Notes: a model not told the origin generated them from the letters alone. A DNA stretch of 64,000 nt from Doris montereyensis (GCA_037039925.1 JAXRKP010000269.1:150001-214000), one strand, 5' to 3'; numbered from the stretch's first letter, positions 49,035 through 61,555 are shown. Program-made: numbers and translations.

Positions 49035-49345
49035 TTACCCACATCGACAACTAAGGTGATCTCAGGGGTTTTGGTAGGATTTTTGATTTTGCCCAGGACT
49101 GCCATGTAAACAGCTAAAGGATCTTTAACGTGCACAGAGTGTTGTGATCTGCACACGTGACCTTCTTTTTATTGTTCGTCTCCGATGGGACTAGGTGTCG
49201 ATCCACCTACTTGGACCAGGTGGGATAGATTGTGTTTGAAAAAAAAAAAAAGAGAACATGTTTTCAACTGTTGTTGAGGTTCGAACCCACTACCTATTGG
49301 TTGAGAGGCTGACATCTTGCCTCTGGACTACCAAGTCTCCATTGG
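49035..49345 (-). mobile_element. tRNA-derived SINE, family B
   Basis: Minus strand opens GGTAGTCCAGAGGCAAGATG, then B-box GGTTCGAACCTC, later TAGTCCCATCGGAGACGAA, GTGCACGTTAAAGATCC, and ends CTACCAAAACCCCTGAGATC, then GTGGGTAAATCAAA. Same order at 60950-61215. Confidence 0.82.
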
Positions 49346-49431
49346 AATACCAGTCATGACGCCTTTCGGCACTAATTGAATTTTGTTATTATTATTTTTA
49401 AAACTATTATTCTTATCATTATATCACTTAC

Positions 49432-50192
49432 CAGAATCCTGACCGCATCTCCGCTACCATTGTGGTCTTCGAGGTTTTCCATGCTGTTGGAGTAGATGGG
49501 CTCCTTCAGCATGGGACTACAGATCTCATCGTGGTTGTTGTAGTTGTCCTCCAGGAGAGTCGGGTCCAAGCTCTCCGTGGGAACATTCTGGTAGTCCTTG
49601 GCTTTGGGCTCGTTCGACTTGCCCAGGTAGATCGGGTAGCGTTCCTTGGGGCTTATCTTTGCCCCATCGGCGCTGCCGTTCTGACGTCTGAAATGCTTGT
49701 AGATGGCCCTGACCTTCGTGGCCGGTCTCAAGCGGGTGCCACTGCCACCCTTCCCGCATCTCTTGCGGAAGATGAAGAAGTACAGCAGAACGGCGACGAT
49801 GATGAGGACGATGATGATGGAGATGATGATTCCCGCGATGGCGCCACCGGCCATCGAAGAGGCCGGGGCGGACAAGGTCGTCACGACCTGCTCCTTCGTC
49901 ACGTTGCCATTTTTATTGACGGCCATGATCTGCAGCCTGTATTCAGTGCTCGACGCCAGGCCATTCACAATGGCTTTCACCCTCTCTTTGACGGACGTGG
50001 AGGGGGACTGGCTGTCAGGTATGTCGCTGACTAGGGGGATCCACGGGTCTGCGTCGACATCACCCCGTGGCTTGTACACAAGCACGGAAAACGTTTGCGG
50101 TTCTCCGCCGTTGAAACCAGGAAGCCATGACAAGTGCGCAGCATTGTGGGTTACTTTGTCTGTGGTGACATCTGTCACTGGTTGAGGTGGGC
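49432..50192 (-). CDS. Ig-superfamily receptor: FN3 domain, transmembrane helix, cytoplasmic tail
   Basis: 761 bp, entered in phase 1 after TTTCCCAG and left in phase 0 at ATTCTG/GTAAGT. Residues 1-110 form one fibronectin III domain (LSW at 20-22, STEYRLQIMAVNKNG at 81-95). Residues 117-141 are a hydrophobic Ile/Val-rich helix followed by the stop-transfer RKRCGK, giving a single-pass type I protein. Residues 142-253 are cytoplasmic, with tyrosines at 164, 185, 188, 200 (DYQNVP), 217 (NYNNH) and 233 (IYSNS). The last three fit YxN, the Grb2-type SH2 site. The tail continues in the exon at 38287-38520. FN3 next to the membrane after Ig domains resembles nephrin, echinoid and CD22-like annotated proteins; orthology cannot be fixed from this fragment. 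Confidence 0.93.
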
Positions 50193-50234
50193 CTGGGAAA
50201 TGGGATGGGAGGAACGTCCAAAGTGATTTTTGTT

Positions 50235-50375
50235 TTTGTTTCAAATTTACCCTCCCCTTTACCATATGCGGTGATCTCAGGTTAAATTAAGAGGTAATAA
50301 CCAGATGAAAGAGAAGTGAAGGAGTGAAAGGAAAGAAGTACAACCTACCAGGAGCCCCCGCCAACCGCCCACACA
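50235..50375 (+). repeat. Dispersed element copy in the receptor intron
   Basis: TTTCAAATTTACCCTCCCC to CCCCCGCCAACCGCCC; begins about 40 bases from the FN3 exon acceptor. Confidence 0.82.
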
Positions 50376-50499
50376 TCCAAAGTATGAGCTTTGGTTAATA
50401 AGCAACCACAGTCACTTTAGTGTCAGGTGTTTAGACGTTTTGAGAATAGCCCAAAACACCCACATCGAATCAGAACAGACATTTCATTCCGTGCACATA

Positions 50500-50795
50500 C
50501 ATTTAAGTTCCTTCAAGGCCGTTACGGCCTATAGAACCAGAATGTATCCCGGTTTCTATAGCGCGTCAAAAGCAAAACAGGTGTTATTAATCATCTCATG
50601 GACAGGACGTTATTCTGACGCAGGTTTTCACTCCCAAGCTAGTGTTTGTACCCATTTTGCACCTGGGTCCAGTGGGGAAAACGCGTGTTAAATGTCTTTC
50701 CCAAGGAACACAATGTCGGGGATGGCTTTATCAGGATTCGAACCAGGACCTCATGATCCCAAGTCTGTCAGCATAACCACTTGACCACCGATGTA
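50500..50795 (-). mobile_element. tRNA-derived SINE, family A
   Basis: Minus strand: TGGTCAAGTGG (A-box) and GGTTCGAATCC (perfect B-box), body with GGTCCTGG, TAGAAACCGGGATACATTC and end CGGCCTTGAAGGAAC. Looks nearly full length. Confidence 0.85.
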
Positions 50796-50834
50796 CATAA
50801 ACATACTCATGCATGAACTGACCATTTGACTTGA

Positions 50835-51240
50835 ATTGATTTCACCAACATTCAAAGCTAATATGATCCCAGGGGTTTTTGGTAGGATTTTATAATTTTT
50901 TTGGCCCGGACCGTCCTGGAAACAACCAAAGGTTCTTTAACGTGCACAAAGTGTTGCGATTTTGCAGTTTTGCGATTGCAGTGTTGCGATTTGCAGTGTT
51001 GCGATTTGCAGTGTTGCGATTTGCATACGGGAATATAGTCTGACTCTAGTAAGACTAGGTGTCGATTCACGGACCTGAAACAGGAGGGTGAGATTTACTC
51101 GGAAGAAAAAAAACAACTTGATAAAGGGTTTTCAACCTGTTTGGGCACAATCTGACATCCTGTTGGTTGAGAGCCTGGCACCCTGCCTCCCAATCTGACA
51201 TCCTGTTGGTTGAGAGGCTGGCACCCTGCCTCAGGACCAC
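50835..51240 (-). mobile_element. SINE family B copy with internal duplications
   Basis: Right part holds the CCTCAACCAACAGGATGTCA head twice (near 51155 and 51205). Inside, at 50965-51025, four copies of GCAGTGTTGCGATTT expand the GTGTTGTGATCTGC segment of the family. Confidence 0.75.
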
Positions 51241-51344
51241 CCCATGCCATCCTTACTCTATGACAATTCGTTGCTTTTCTTCGGAATTTACACTATCTAC
51301 CAAACATATGTGTGATCTCAGTGTGAGTTAAAGGTTTTGTTTGT

Positions 51345-51470
51345 TTCTATGAAATTTACCCTGTCCACCATTGTGGTGATCTCAGGGTGAATTAAGAGGA
51401 AACAGCAAGATGAAATATAAGTGAAAAAAAAAGAAGGAAAGGAAAGAAGTAAGACCTACCAGTAGTGCAC
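51345..51470 (+). repeat. Dispersed element copy
   Basis: GAAATTTACCCTGTCCACCA to AAGACCTACCAGTAGTGCAC; immediately followed by a minisatellite made from its middle part. Confidence 0.83.
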
Positions 51471-51975
51471 GCTAAGAGGAAGCAGCAACAGGAAAGAGGG
51501 ACATATATGTGAAAGTACCCGCTAAGAAGAAGCAGTAACATGAAAGAGGGACATATATGTGAAAGTACCCGCTAAGAGGAAAGTAACATGAAAGAGGGAC
51601 ATATATGTGAAAGTACCCGCTAAGAGGAAGCAGTAACATGAAAGAGGGACATATATGTGAAAGTACCCGCTAAGAGGAAGCAGTAACATGAAAGAGGGAC
51701 ATACATGTGAAAGTACCCGCTAAGAGGAAGCAGCAACATGAAAGAGGGACATACATGTGAAAGTACCCGCTAAGAGGAAGCAGCAACATGAAAGAGGGAC
51801 ATACATGTGAAAGTACCCGCTAAGAGGAAGCAGCAACATGAAAGAGGGACATATATGTGAAAGTACCTAAGAGGAAGCAGCTAAGAGGAAGCAGCAACAT
51901 GAAAGAGGGACATATATGTGAAAGTACCCGCTAAGAGGAAGCAGCAACATGAAAGAGGGACATATATATGTGAAA
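51471..51975. repeat. 50-bp minisatellite, ten units, derived from the dispersed element
   Basis: Units read CTAAGAGGAAGCAGCAACAT, GAAAGAGGGACATATATGTG, AAAGTACCCG. AAGAGGAAGCAGCAACATGAAA matches the AAGAGGAAACAGCAAGATG segment of the adjoining element. Confidence 0.92.
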
Positions 51976-52059
51976 TTATGAAAAAAGGAAAAGGTGACCT
52001 AACAGTAGCAAGACCCACCAACCACTACTCTCTCTCTCTCTGTGTGTGACAGTAAGTAA

Positions 52060-52350
52060 AGTAAAGTTCTTTCAAGGCCGTTACAACCCACAGAGCCAGA
52101 ACGTATCCCAGCTGTCAACAGTGTGAAAAGGAAACGGGTGATAATAATCACCTCCTGGCAAGGACGCTCCTTTGACATGGGCTTTTACTCCCGAGCAAGT
52201 GCTTGTACCCATTTTCATCTGGGTAGAATGGTGGAAAATGTCTGTCAAGTTTGTCTTTGCCAAGGAATACAACGTCGGACCTAGCTTTGCTAAGATTCAT
52301 TCGAACCTGGGATCTCATGGTCCCTAGTCCGGCAGCCAGGCTATTCGGCC
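52060..52350 (-). mobile_element. tRNA-derived SINE, family A
   Basis: Minus strand: TGGCCGAATAG, GGTTCGAATGAATC (B-box with a 3-bp insertion), GTTGACAGCTGGGATACGTT, end CGGCCTTGAAAGAAC. Confidence 0.8.
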
Positions 52351-52351
52351 A

Positions 52352-55300
52352 TCGGCGTCCTCTCTATGACAGAACCAAGAGTAAAACAGTCTTTAAGGTG
52401 TCACTCTCTATGACAGAATCAAGAGTAAAACAGTCTTTACAGTGTCACTCTCTATGACAGAATCAAGAGTAAAACAGTTTTACAGTGTCACTCTCTATGA
52501 CAGAATCAAGAGTAAAACAGTCTTTTAAGGTGTCACTCTCTATGACAGAATCAAGAGTAAAAGTCTTTAAGGTGTCACTCTCTATGACAGAATCAAGAGT
52601 AAAACAGTCTTTACAGTGTCACTCTCTATGACAGAATCAAGAGTAAAACAGTTTTTTAAGGTGTCACTCTCTATGACAGAATCAAGAGTAAAAAGTCTTT
52701 AAGGTGTCACTCTCTATGACAGAATCAAGAGTAAAACAGTCTTTAAGGTGTCACTCTCTATGACAGAATCAAGAGTAAAAGTCTTTAAGGTGTCACTCTC
52801 TATGACAGAATCAAGAGTAAAACAGGTGTCACTCTCTATGACAGAATCAAGAGTAAAACAGTTTTAAGGTGTCACTCTCTATGACAGAATCAAGAGTAAA
52901 ACAGTCTTTAAGGTGTCACTCTCTATGACAGAATCAAGAGTAAAACAGTCTTTAAGGTGTCACTCTCTATGACAGAATCAAGAGTAAAACAGTCTTTAAG
53001 GTGTCACTCTCTATGACAGAATCAAGAGTAAAACAGTCTTTAAGGTGTCACTCTCTATGACAGAATCAAGAGTAAAACAGTCTTTAAGGTGTCACTCTCT
53101 ATGACAGAATCAAGAGTAAAACAGTCTTTTTAAGACAGAATCAAGAGTAAAACAGTCTTTAAGGTGTCACTCTATGACAGAATCAAGAGTAAAACAGTCT
53201 TTAAGGTGTCACTCTCTATGACAGAATCAAGAGTAAAACAGTCTTTAAGGTGTCACTCTCTATGACAGAATCAAGAGTAAAACAGTCTTTAAGGTGTCAC
53301 TCTCTATGACAGAATCAAGAGTAAAACAGTCTTTAAGGTGTCACTCTCTATGACAGAATCAAGAGTAAAACAGTCTTTAAGGTGTCACTCTCTATGACAG
53401 AATCAAGAGTAAAACAGTCTTTAAGGTGTCACTCTCTATGACAGAATCAAGAGTAAAACAGTCTTTAAGGTGTCACTCTCTATGACAGAATCAAGAGTAA
53501 AACAGTCTTTAAGGTGTCACTCTCTATGACAGAATCAAGAGTAAAACAGTCTTTAAGTGTCACTCTCTATGACAGAATCAAGAGTAAAACAGTCTTTAAG
53601 GTGTCACTCTCTATGACAGAATCAAGAGTAAAACAGTCTTTAAGGTGTCACTCTCTATGACAGAATCAAGAGTAAAACAGTCTTTAAGGTGTCACTCTCT
53701 ATGACAGAATCAAGAGTAAAACAGTCTTTAAGGTGTCACTCTCTATGACAGAATCAAGAGTAAAACAGTCTTTAAGGTGTCACTCTCTATGACAGAATCA
53801 AGAGTAAAACAGTCTTTACAGTGTCACTCTCTATGACAGAATCAAGAGTAAAACAGTCTTTAAGGTGTCACTCTCTATGACAGAATCAAGAGTAAAACAG
53901 TCTTTAAGGTGTCACTCTCTATGACAGAATCAAGAGTAAAACAGTCTTTAAGGTGTCACTCTCTATGACAGAATCAAGAGTAAAACAGTCTTTTAAGGTG
54001 TCACTCTCTATGACAGAATCAAGAGTAAAACAGTCTTTAAGGTGTCACTCTCTATGACAGAATCAAGAGTAAAACAGTTTTTAAGGTGTCACTCTCTATG
54101 ACAGAATCAAGAGTAAAACAGTCTTTAAGGTGTCACTCTCTATGACAGAAGAGTAAAACAGTCTTTAAGGTGTCACTCTCTATGACAGAATCAAGAGTAA
54201 AACAGTTTTTACAGGTGTCACTCTCTATGACAGAATCAAGAGTAAAACAGTCTTTAAGGTGTCACTCTCTATGACAGAATCAAGAGTAAAACAGTCTTTA
54301 AGGTGTCACTCTCTATGACAGAATCAAGAGTAAAACAGTCTTTAAGGTGTCACTCTCTATGACAGAATCAAGAGTAAAACAGTCTTTAAGGTGTCACTCT
54401 CTATGACAGAATCAAGAGTAAAACAGTCTTTAAGGTGTCACTCTCTATGACAGAATCAAGAGTAAAACAGTCTTTAAGGTGTCACTCTATGACAGAATCA
54501 AGAGTAAAACAGTCTTTAAGGTGTCACTCTCTATGACAGAATCAAGAGTAAAACAGTCTTTAAGGTGTCACTCTCTATGACAGAATCAAGAGTAAAACAG
54601 TCTTTAAGGTGTCACTCTCTATGACAGAATCAAGAGTAAAACAGTCTTTAAGGTGTCACTCTCTATGACAGAATCAAGAGTAAAACAGTCTTTAAGGTGT
54701 CACTCTCTATGACAGAATCAAGAGTAAAACAGTCTTTAAGGTGTCACTCTCTATGACAGAATCAAGAGTAAAACAGTTTTTAAGGTGTCACTCTCTATGA
54801 CAGAATCAAGAGTAAAACAGTCTTTAAGGTGTCACTCTCTATGACAGAATCAAGAGTAAAACAGTCTTTAAGGTGTCACTCTCTATGACAGAATCAAGAG
54901 TAAAACAGTCTTTAAGGTGTCACTCTCTATGACAGAATCAAGAGTAAAACAGTTTTTAAGGTGTCACTCTCTATGACAGAATCAAGAGTAAAACAGTCTT
55001 TAAGGTGTCACTCTCTATGACAGAATCAAGAGTAAAACAGTCTTTAAGGTGTCACTCTCTATGACAGAATCAAGAGTAAAACAGTCTTTAAGGTGTCACT
55101 CTCTATGACAGAATCAAGAGTAAAAATCAGGTGTCACTCTCTATGACAGAATCAAGAGTAAAACAGTCTTTAAGGTGTCACTCTCTATGACAGAATCAAG
55201 AGTAAAACAGTCTTTAAGGTGTCACTCTCTATGACAGAATCAAGAGTAAAACAGTCTTTAAGGTGTCACTCTCTATGACAGAATCAAGAGTAAAACAGTC

Positions 55301-56855
55301 TTTAAGGTGTCACTCTCTATGACAGAATCAAGAGTAAAACAGTCTTTAAGGTGTCACTCTCTATGACAGAATCAAGAGTAAAACAGTCTTTAAGGTGTCA
55401 CTCTATGACAGAATCAAGAGTAAAACAGTCTTTAAGGTGTCACTCTCTATGACAGAATCAAGAGTAAAACAGTCTTTAAGGTGTCACTCTCTATGACAGA
55501 ATCAAGAGTAAAACAGTCTTTAAGGTGTCACTCTCTATGACAGAATCAAGAGTAAAACAGTCTTTAAGGTGTCACTCTCTATGACAGAATCAAGAGTAAA
55601 ACAGTCTTTAAGGTGTCACTCTCTATGACAGAATCAAGAGTAAAACAGTCTTTAAGGTGTCACTCTCTATGACAGAATCAAGAGTAAAACAGTTTTTAAG
55701 GTGTCACTCTCTATGACAGAATCAAGAGTAAAACAGTTTTAAGGTGTCACTCTCTATGACAGAATCAAGAGTAAAACAGTCTTTAAGGTGTCACTCTCTA
55801 TGACAGAATCAAGAGTAAAACAGTCTTTAAGGTGTCACTCTCTATGACAGAATCAAGAGTAAAACAGTCTTTAAGGTGTCACTCTCTATGACAGAATCAA
55901 GAGTAAAACAGTCTTTAAGGTGTCACTCTCTATGACAGAATCAAGAGTAAAACAGTCTTTAAGGTGTCACTCTCTATGACAGAATCAAGAGTAAAACAGT
56001 CTTTAAGGTGTCACTCTCTATGACAGAATCAAGAGTAAAACAGTCTTTAAGGTGTCACTCTCTATGACAGAATCAAGAGTAAAACAGTCTTTAAGGTGTC
56101 ACTCTCTATGACAGAATCAAGAGTAAAACAGTCTTTAAGGTGTCACTCTATGACAGAATCAAGAGTAAAACAGTCTTTAAGGTGTCACTCTCTATGACAG
56201 AATCAAGAGTAAAACAGTTTTTAAGGTGTCACTCTCTATGACAGAATCAAGAGTAAAACAGTTTTAAGGTGTCACTCTCTATGACAGAATCAAGAGTAAA
56301 ACAATCTTTAAGGTGTCACTCTCTATGACAGAATCAAGAGTAAAACAGTCTTTAAGGTGTCACTCTCTATGACAGAATCAAGAGTAAAACAGTCTTTAAG
56401 GTGTCACTCTCTATGACAGAATCAAGAGTAAAACAGTCTTTAAGGTGTCACTCTCTATGACAGAATCAAGAGTAAAACAGTCTTTAAGGTGTCTCTATGA
56501 CAGAATCAGTAAAACAGAGTGTCACCTCTATGACAGAATCAGTAAAACAGTCTTTAAGGTGTCACTCTATGACAGAATCAAGAGTAAAACAGTCTTTAAG
56601 GTGTCACTCTCTATGACAGAATCAAGAGTAAAACAGTCTTTAAGGTGTCACTCTCTATGACAGAATCAAGAGTAAAACAGTCTTTAAGGTGTCACTCTCT
56701 ATGACAGAATCAAGAGTAAAACAGTTTTTACAGTGTCCACTCTCTATGACAGAATCAAGAGTAAAACAGTTTTTAAGGTGTCACTCTCTATGACAGAATC
56801 AAGAGTAAAACAGTCTTTAAGGTGTCACTCTCTATGACAGAATCAAGAGTAAAAA
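52352..56855. repeat. 44-bp minisatellite, ~100 units
   Basis: Units read TGTCACTCTCTATGACAGAA, TCAAGAGTAAAACAGTCTTT, AAGG. Most copies are identical; small variants lose one or two bases or change AAGG to ACAG. It fills the receptor intron and its last unit ends about 12 bases from the splice donor of the exon at 56867. Confidence 0.97.
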
Positions 56856-56866
56856 AGTTTTCTTAC

Positions 56867-57054
56867 CACTAGCGTGGATGGTGAAGCGGAAAGACGTCAC
56901 AAAATCTGAGTTGTTCAATATGATGATGAAGGTGCGGCCGTCATCTTCCAGTGTGAGCGTTCGCTTGCTTTGGAACTTGACCAGCGTCCAGTACGGCTTC
57001 CTGTCATAAGCGTCTTGCAAGACTATTTCCACATTGGTTGCTTCTGACTGCCGG
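56867..57054 (-). CDS. Ig-superfamily receptor: second half of the membrane-proximal Ig-like domain
   Basis: 188 bp: one base completing a split codon, 62 codons, one base. The acceptor is TTTCCTTTCAG and the donor GTAAGA. The entry phase (2) equals the exit phase of 61284-61428 and the exit phase (1) equals the entry of 49432-50192. The peptide runs RQSEATNVEIVLQDAYDRKP, later LTLEDDGRTFIIILNNSDF and ends FTIHAS. DDGRTFIIIL occupies the place of the Ig motif DxGxYxC, but no Cys is present. The strand pattern still fits an Ig fold. Confidence 0.9.
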
Positions 57055-57134
57055 CTGAAAGGAAATAACGTCCATTTACAATTAATGCAACACAAGGGCA
57101 TGACCTAGATATTTTTATGAAAACATGTTTGCTG

Positions 57135-57262
57135 CATTGAAATTTACCCCATCCACATATGCAGTGATCTCAGGGTGAATTGACGGAAACAGAAAGATGA
57201 AATAAAGGTGAAAGAGTAAAGATAAAGGCAAGAAGAGGGACCTACCATCACAGCCAGCCAAC
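57135..57262 (+). repeat. Dispersed element copy in the receptor intron
   Basis: TTGAAATTTACCCCATCC to GGGACCTACCATCAC; starts about 80 bases upstream (in gene sense) of the exon at 57054. Confidence 0.82.
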
Positions 57263-57278
57263 TATCCACGATGAAAAC

Positions 57279-59478
57279 ATGGAATGCTGTCAGTCACCTT
57301 TCATACATGTCAATGCTGTCAGTCACCTTTCATACATGTCAATGCTGTCAGTCACCTTTCATACATGTCAATGCTGTCAGTCACCTTTCATACATGTCAA
57401 TGCTGTCAGTCACCTTTCATACATGTCAATGCTGTCAGTCACCTTTCATACATGTCAATGCTGTCAGTCACCTTTCATACATGTCAATGCTGTCAGTCAC
57501 CTTTCATACATGTCAATGCTGTCAGTCACCTTTCAATCATTTCAAACAGGTCAATGCTGTCAGTCACCTTTCATACATGTCAATGCTGTCAGTCACCTTT
57601 TCATACATGTCAATGCTGTCAGTCACCTTTTACATGTCAATGCTGTCAGTCTCCTTTCATACATGTCACCTTTCTTACATACATGTCAATCAGTCACCTT
57701 TCATTCAGTCAACCTTCAACATCCACATGTCAATGCTGTCAGTCACCTTTCATACATGTCAAATCATTTCAAACAAGCTATCAGTCAATGTAGCAATGCT
57801 GCCAGTCACCTTTCAAAACATGTCAATGCTGTCAGTCACCTTTCATACACGTCAATGCTGTCAGTCACCTTTCATACATGTCAATGCTGTCAGTCACCTT
57901 TCATACATGTCAATGCTGTCAGTCTCCTTTCATACATGTCAATGTTGTCAGTCACCTTTCATACATGTAAATGCTGTCAGTCACATACATATCAATGATG
58001 TCAGTACCTTTCATACATGTCAATGCTGTCAGTCACTTTTCACATGTCAATGCTGTCAGTCACCTTCCATACATGTCAATGCTGTCATGTCTCACTTCCA
58101 TACATGTCAATGCTGTCAGTTACCTGGCATACATGTCAAGGCTGTCAGTCATCTTTCATACATGTCAATGCTGTCAGTCATGTTTGCATACATGTCAAGG
58201 CTGTCAGTCACCACCTTGTCAGTACCCTGTCAGTCACCTTGCATACATGATGTGTCACCTTTCATACATGTAAATACTGTCAGTCACCTTTCATACATGT
58301 AAATGCTGTCAGTAACCTTTCATACATGTCAATGCTGTCAGTCACCTTTCATACATGTCAATGTTGTCAGTCACCTTTCATACATGTCAATGCTGTCAGT
58401 CACCTTTCATACATGTCAATGCTGTCAGTCACCTTTTATACATGTCAATGCTGTCAGTCATCATGTTTATACATGTCAATGCTGTCATGTCACCTTTCAT
58501 ACATGTCAATGCTGTCATGTCACCTTTCATACATGTCAATGCTGTCAGTCACCTGGCATACATGTCAAGGCTGCCAGTCATCTTTCATACATGTCAATGC
58601 TGTCAGTCACCTTGCATACATGTCAATGCTGTCAGTCACCTTTCATACATGTCAATGCTGTCAGACACACCTTTCATACATGTCAATGCTGTCAGACACC
58701 TTTCATACATGTCAATCAGCTGTCAGTCACCCTTTCATACATGTCAATGTTGTCAGTCACCTTTCATACATGTCAATGCTGTCAGTCACCTTTCATACAT
58801 GTCAATGCTGTCAGTCACCTTTCATACATGTCAATGCTGTCAGTCACCTTTCAGTCATACATGTCAATGTTGTCAGTCACCTTTCATCATGTCAATGCTG
58901 TCAGTCACCTTTCATACATGTCAATGCTGTCAGTCACCTTTCACCTTTCATACATGTCAATGTTGTCAGTCACCTTTCATACATGTCAATGCTGTCAGTC
59001 ACCTTTCAAACATGTCAATGTTGTACCTTTCAATGTAAATGCTATCAGTCACCTTTCATACATGTCAATGCTGTCAGTCACTTTTCATAAATGTCAATGC
59101 TGTCAGTCACCTTTTCATACACACATTGCTTTCAGTCACCTTTCATACATGTCAATGCTGTCAGTCTCCTTTCATACATGTCAATGCTGTCAGTCACCTT
59201 TCATACATGTAAATACTGTCAGTCACCTTTCATACATGTCAATGCTGTCAGTCACCTTTCATACACACATTGCTGTCAGTCACCTTTCATACACAGAATG
59301 CTGTCAGTCACCTTTCATACAGAATGTTGTCAGTCACATACACAGAATGTTGTCAGTCACCTTTTCATACATAGAATGTCACCTTCATACACAGAATGTT
59401 GTAGTCACCTTTCATACACAGAATGCTGTCAGCGACCTTTCATACATACAATGCTGTTAGTCACCTTCCATACATGCT
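57279..59478. repeat. 29-bp minisatellite, ~75 units
   Basis: Units read CAATGCTGTCAGTCACCTTT, CATACATGT. Two long plus frames (343 and 385 codons) come from the stop-free unit and are not genes. Confidence 0.97.
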
Positions 59479-60918
59479 TAAACATTATAGCAATATAAAA
59501 AAACACACTTAAACATTGTAGCAATATAAAAAAAACACACTTAAACATTGTAGCAATATAAAAAAACACATTTAAACATTGTAGCAATATAAAAAAACAC
59601 ATTTAAACATTGTAGCAATATAAAAAAAACACACTTAAACATTGTAGCAATATAAAAAACACACTTAAACATTGTAGCAATATAAAAAAAACACACTTAA
59701 ACATTGTAGCAATATAAAAAAAACACACTTAAACATTGTATTGTAGCAATATAAAAAAAACACACTTAAACATTGTAGCAATATAAAAAACACACTTAAA
59801 CATTGTAGCAATATAAAAAACACATTTAAACATTGTAGCAATATAAAAAAAACACATTTAAACATTGTAGCAATATAAAACAATATAGCAATATAAAAAA
59901 ACACACTTAAACATTGTAGCAATATAAAAAAAACACACTTAAACATTGTAGCAATATAAAAACACACTTAAACATTGTAGCAATATAAAAAAAACACACT
60001 TAAACATTGTAGCAATATAAAAAAAACTTAAACATTGTAGCAATATTTAAAAAACACACTTAAACATTGTAGCAATATAAAAAAAACACACTTAAACATT
60101 GTAGCAATATAAAAAACACACTTAAACATTGTAGCAATATAAAAAACACACTTAAACATTGTAGCAATATAAAAAAACACACTTAAACATTGTAGCAATA
60201 TAAAAAAAACACACTTAAACATTGTAGCAATATAAAAAAACACACTTAAACATTGTAGCAATATATAAAAACACACTTAAACATTGTAGCAATATAAAAA
60301 ACACACTTAAACATTGTACATAAAAAACACACTTAAAATTGCAATATAAAAAAACACACTTAAACATTGTAGCAATATAAAAAACACATTTAAACATTGT
60401 AGCAATATAAAAAAACACACTTAAACATTGTAGCAATAAAAAAAACACATTTACTTAAACATTGTAGCAATATAAAAAACACACTTAAACATTGTAGCAA
60501 TATAAAAAACACATTTAAACATTGTAGCAATATAAAAAAACACTTAAACATTGTAGCAATATAAAAAACACATTAAACATTGTAGCAATATAAAAAAAAC
60601 ACTTAAACATTGTAGCAATATAAAAAACACACTTAAACATTGTAGCAATATAAAAAAACACACTTAAACATTGTAACAATATAAAAAAAAACTTAAACAC
60701 AATATAAAAAAACACACTTAAACATTGTAGCAATATAAAAAAACACACTTAAACATTGTAGCAATATAAAAAAACACACTTAAACATTGTACTTAAACAT
60801 ATAAAAAACACACTTAAACATAGCAATATAAAAAAACACACTTAAACATTGTAGCAATATAAAAAAAACACATTGTAGCAATTTACACATTGTAGGAATA
60901 TAAAAAACACATTTACAA
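59479..60918. repeat. ~31-bp minisatellite, ~46 units
   Basis: Units read CTTAAACATTGTAGCAATAT, then 5-9 A and CACA. The A run varies. It abuts the preceding 29-bp array without spacer. Confidence 0.97.
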
Positions 60919-60949
60919 ACTGTTGGATGATTCAAAAACAAATATATGT

Positions 60950-61215
60950 AGCTTTTACCCACATCTCAGGGATTTTGGTATGATTTTAAATATTGCTCGA
61001 ACTGATCTGTAAACAGCTAAGGGATCCTTAACGTGCACACGGTGCTGTGATCTACATGCGGGACGATGGGACTAGGTGGCAATCCATCTACCTGGGCCAG
61101 GGTGGTAGATTTTAGTTGAAAAAACTCTAGAAAATTTTTCAACTGTTGACAGAGATCGAAGCCACTACCTTTTGGTTGAGAGGCCGACACCTTGCCTCTG
61201 GACTACCGAGACTCT
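60950..61215 (-). mobile_element. tRNA-derived SINE, family B
   Basis: Minus strand: GGTAGTCCAGAGGCAAGGTG, B-box-like GGCTTCGATCTC, GTGCACGTTAAGGATCC, ending GATGTGGGTAAAAGC. Confidence 0.8.
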
Positions 61216-61283
61216 TACATTGTAGCTATAATATAAAATACACATAAATACACGCTGTAGCCATAATATGAAAACACACTTAC

Positions 61284-61428
61284 CCACCGTCTTTTTCCGA
61301 AACGACTCTGACCAGTTTGGGCTTGGGCCACGACTCCACCAGAAAATCCACATAGAGATCATAAGGGATCTCCCACACGTAATCCTCCCTCAGGTGGTAC
61401 TGTCCCTCCACAACTGCTCGCGGCTTGC
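61284..61428 (-). CDS. Ig-superfamily receptor: first half of the membrane-proximal Ig-like domain
   Basis: 145 bp: two bases, 47 codons, two bases; entered in phase 1 after CATTTCATCAG and left in phase 2 at GGTGG/GTAAGT. Peptide KPRAVVEGQYHLREDYVWEI then PYDLYVDFLVESWPKPKLVR and VVSEKDG. LYVDFLVESWPKPKL aligns with the usual VTLTCxVxGxPxPxxxW, with Phe at the Cys position. Splitting one Ig domain across two exons with a phase-2 break repeats the pattern of the upstream domain. Joined to 56867-57054 it makes a ~110-residue domain directly before FN3. Confidence 0.88.
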
Positions 61429-61555
61429 CTGATGAAATGGGCAGGGGGGGGGGGCGGAGGAAGAAAAACAGAATGAAGTCATGTACAATGCTTTATGATA
61501 TGAGTTACAAAGGCGCCCGTTTGCAATATAATTCATCATTTTCTTTGATCCATTA

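Noticed and set aside
48346..49109. 251-codon plus-strand frame (GPFSAGGP repeats)
   Set aside because: 19-bp GC-rich minisatellite read through; lies in a receptor intron on the opposite strand and ends in a SINE.
49462..50185. Plus-strand open frames over the FN3 exon
   Set aside because: Antisense shadows of the minus-strand exon, which has domains and matching splice phases.
57271..59498. Cys/His/Ser-rich plus-strand frames of 343 and 385 codons resembling a zinc protein
   Set aside because: Product of the 29-bp minisatellite; three frames give equivalent peptides.
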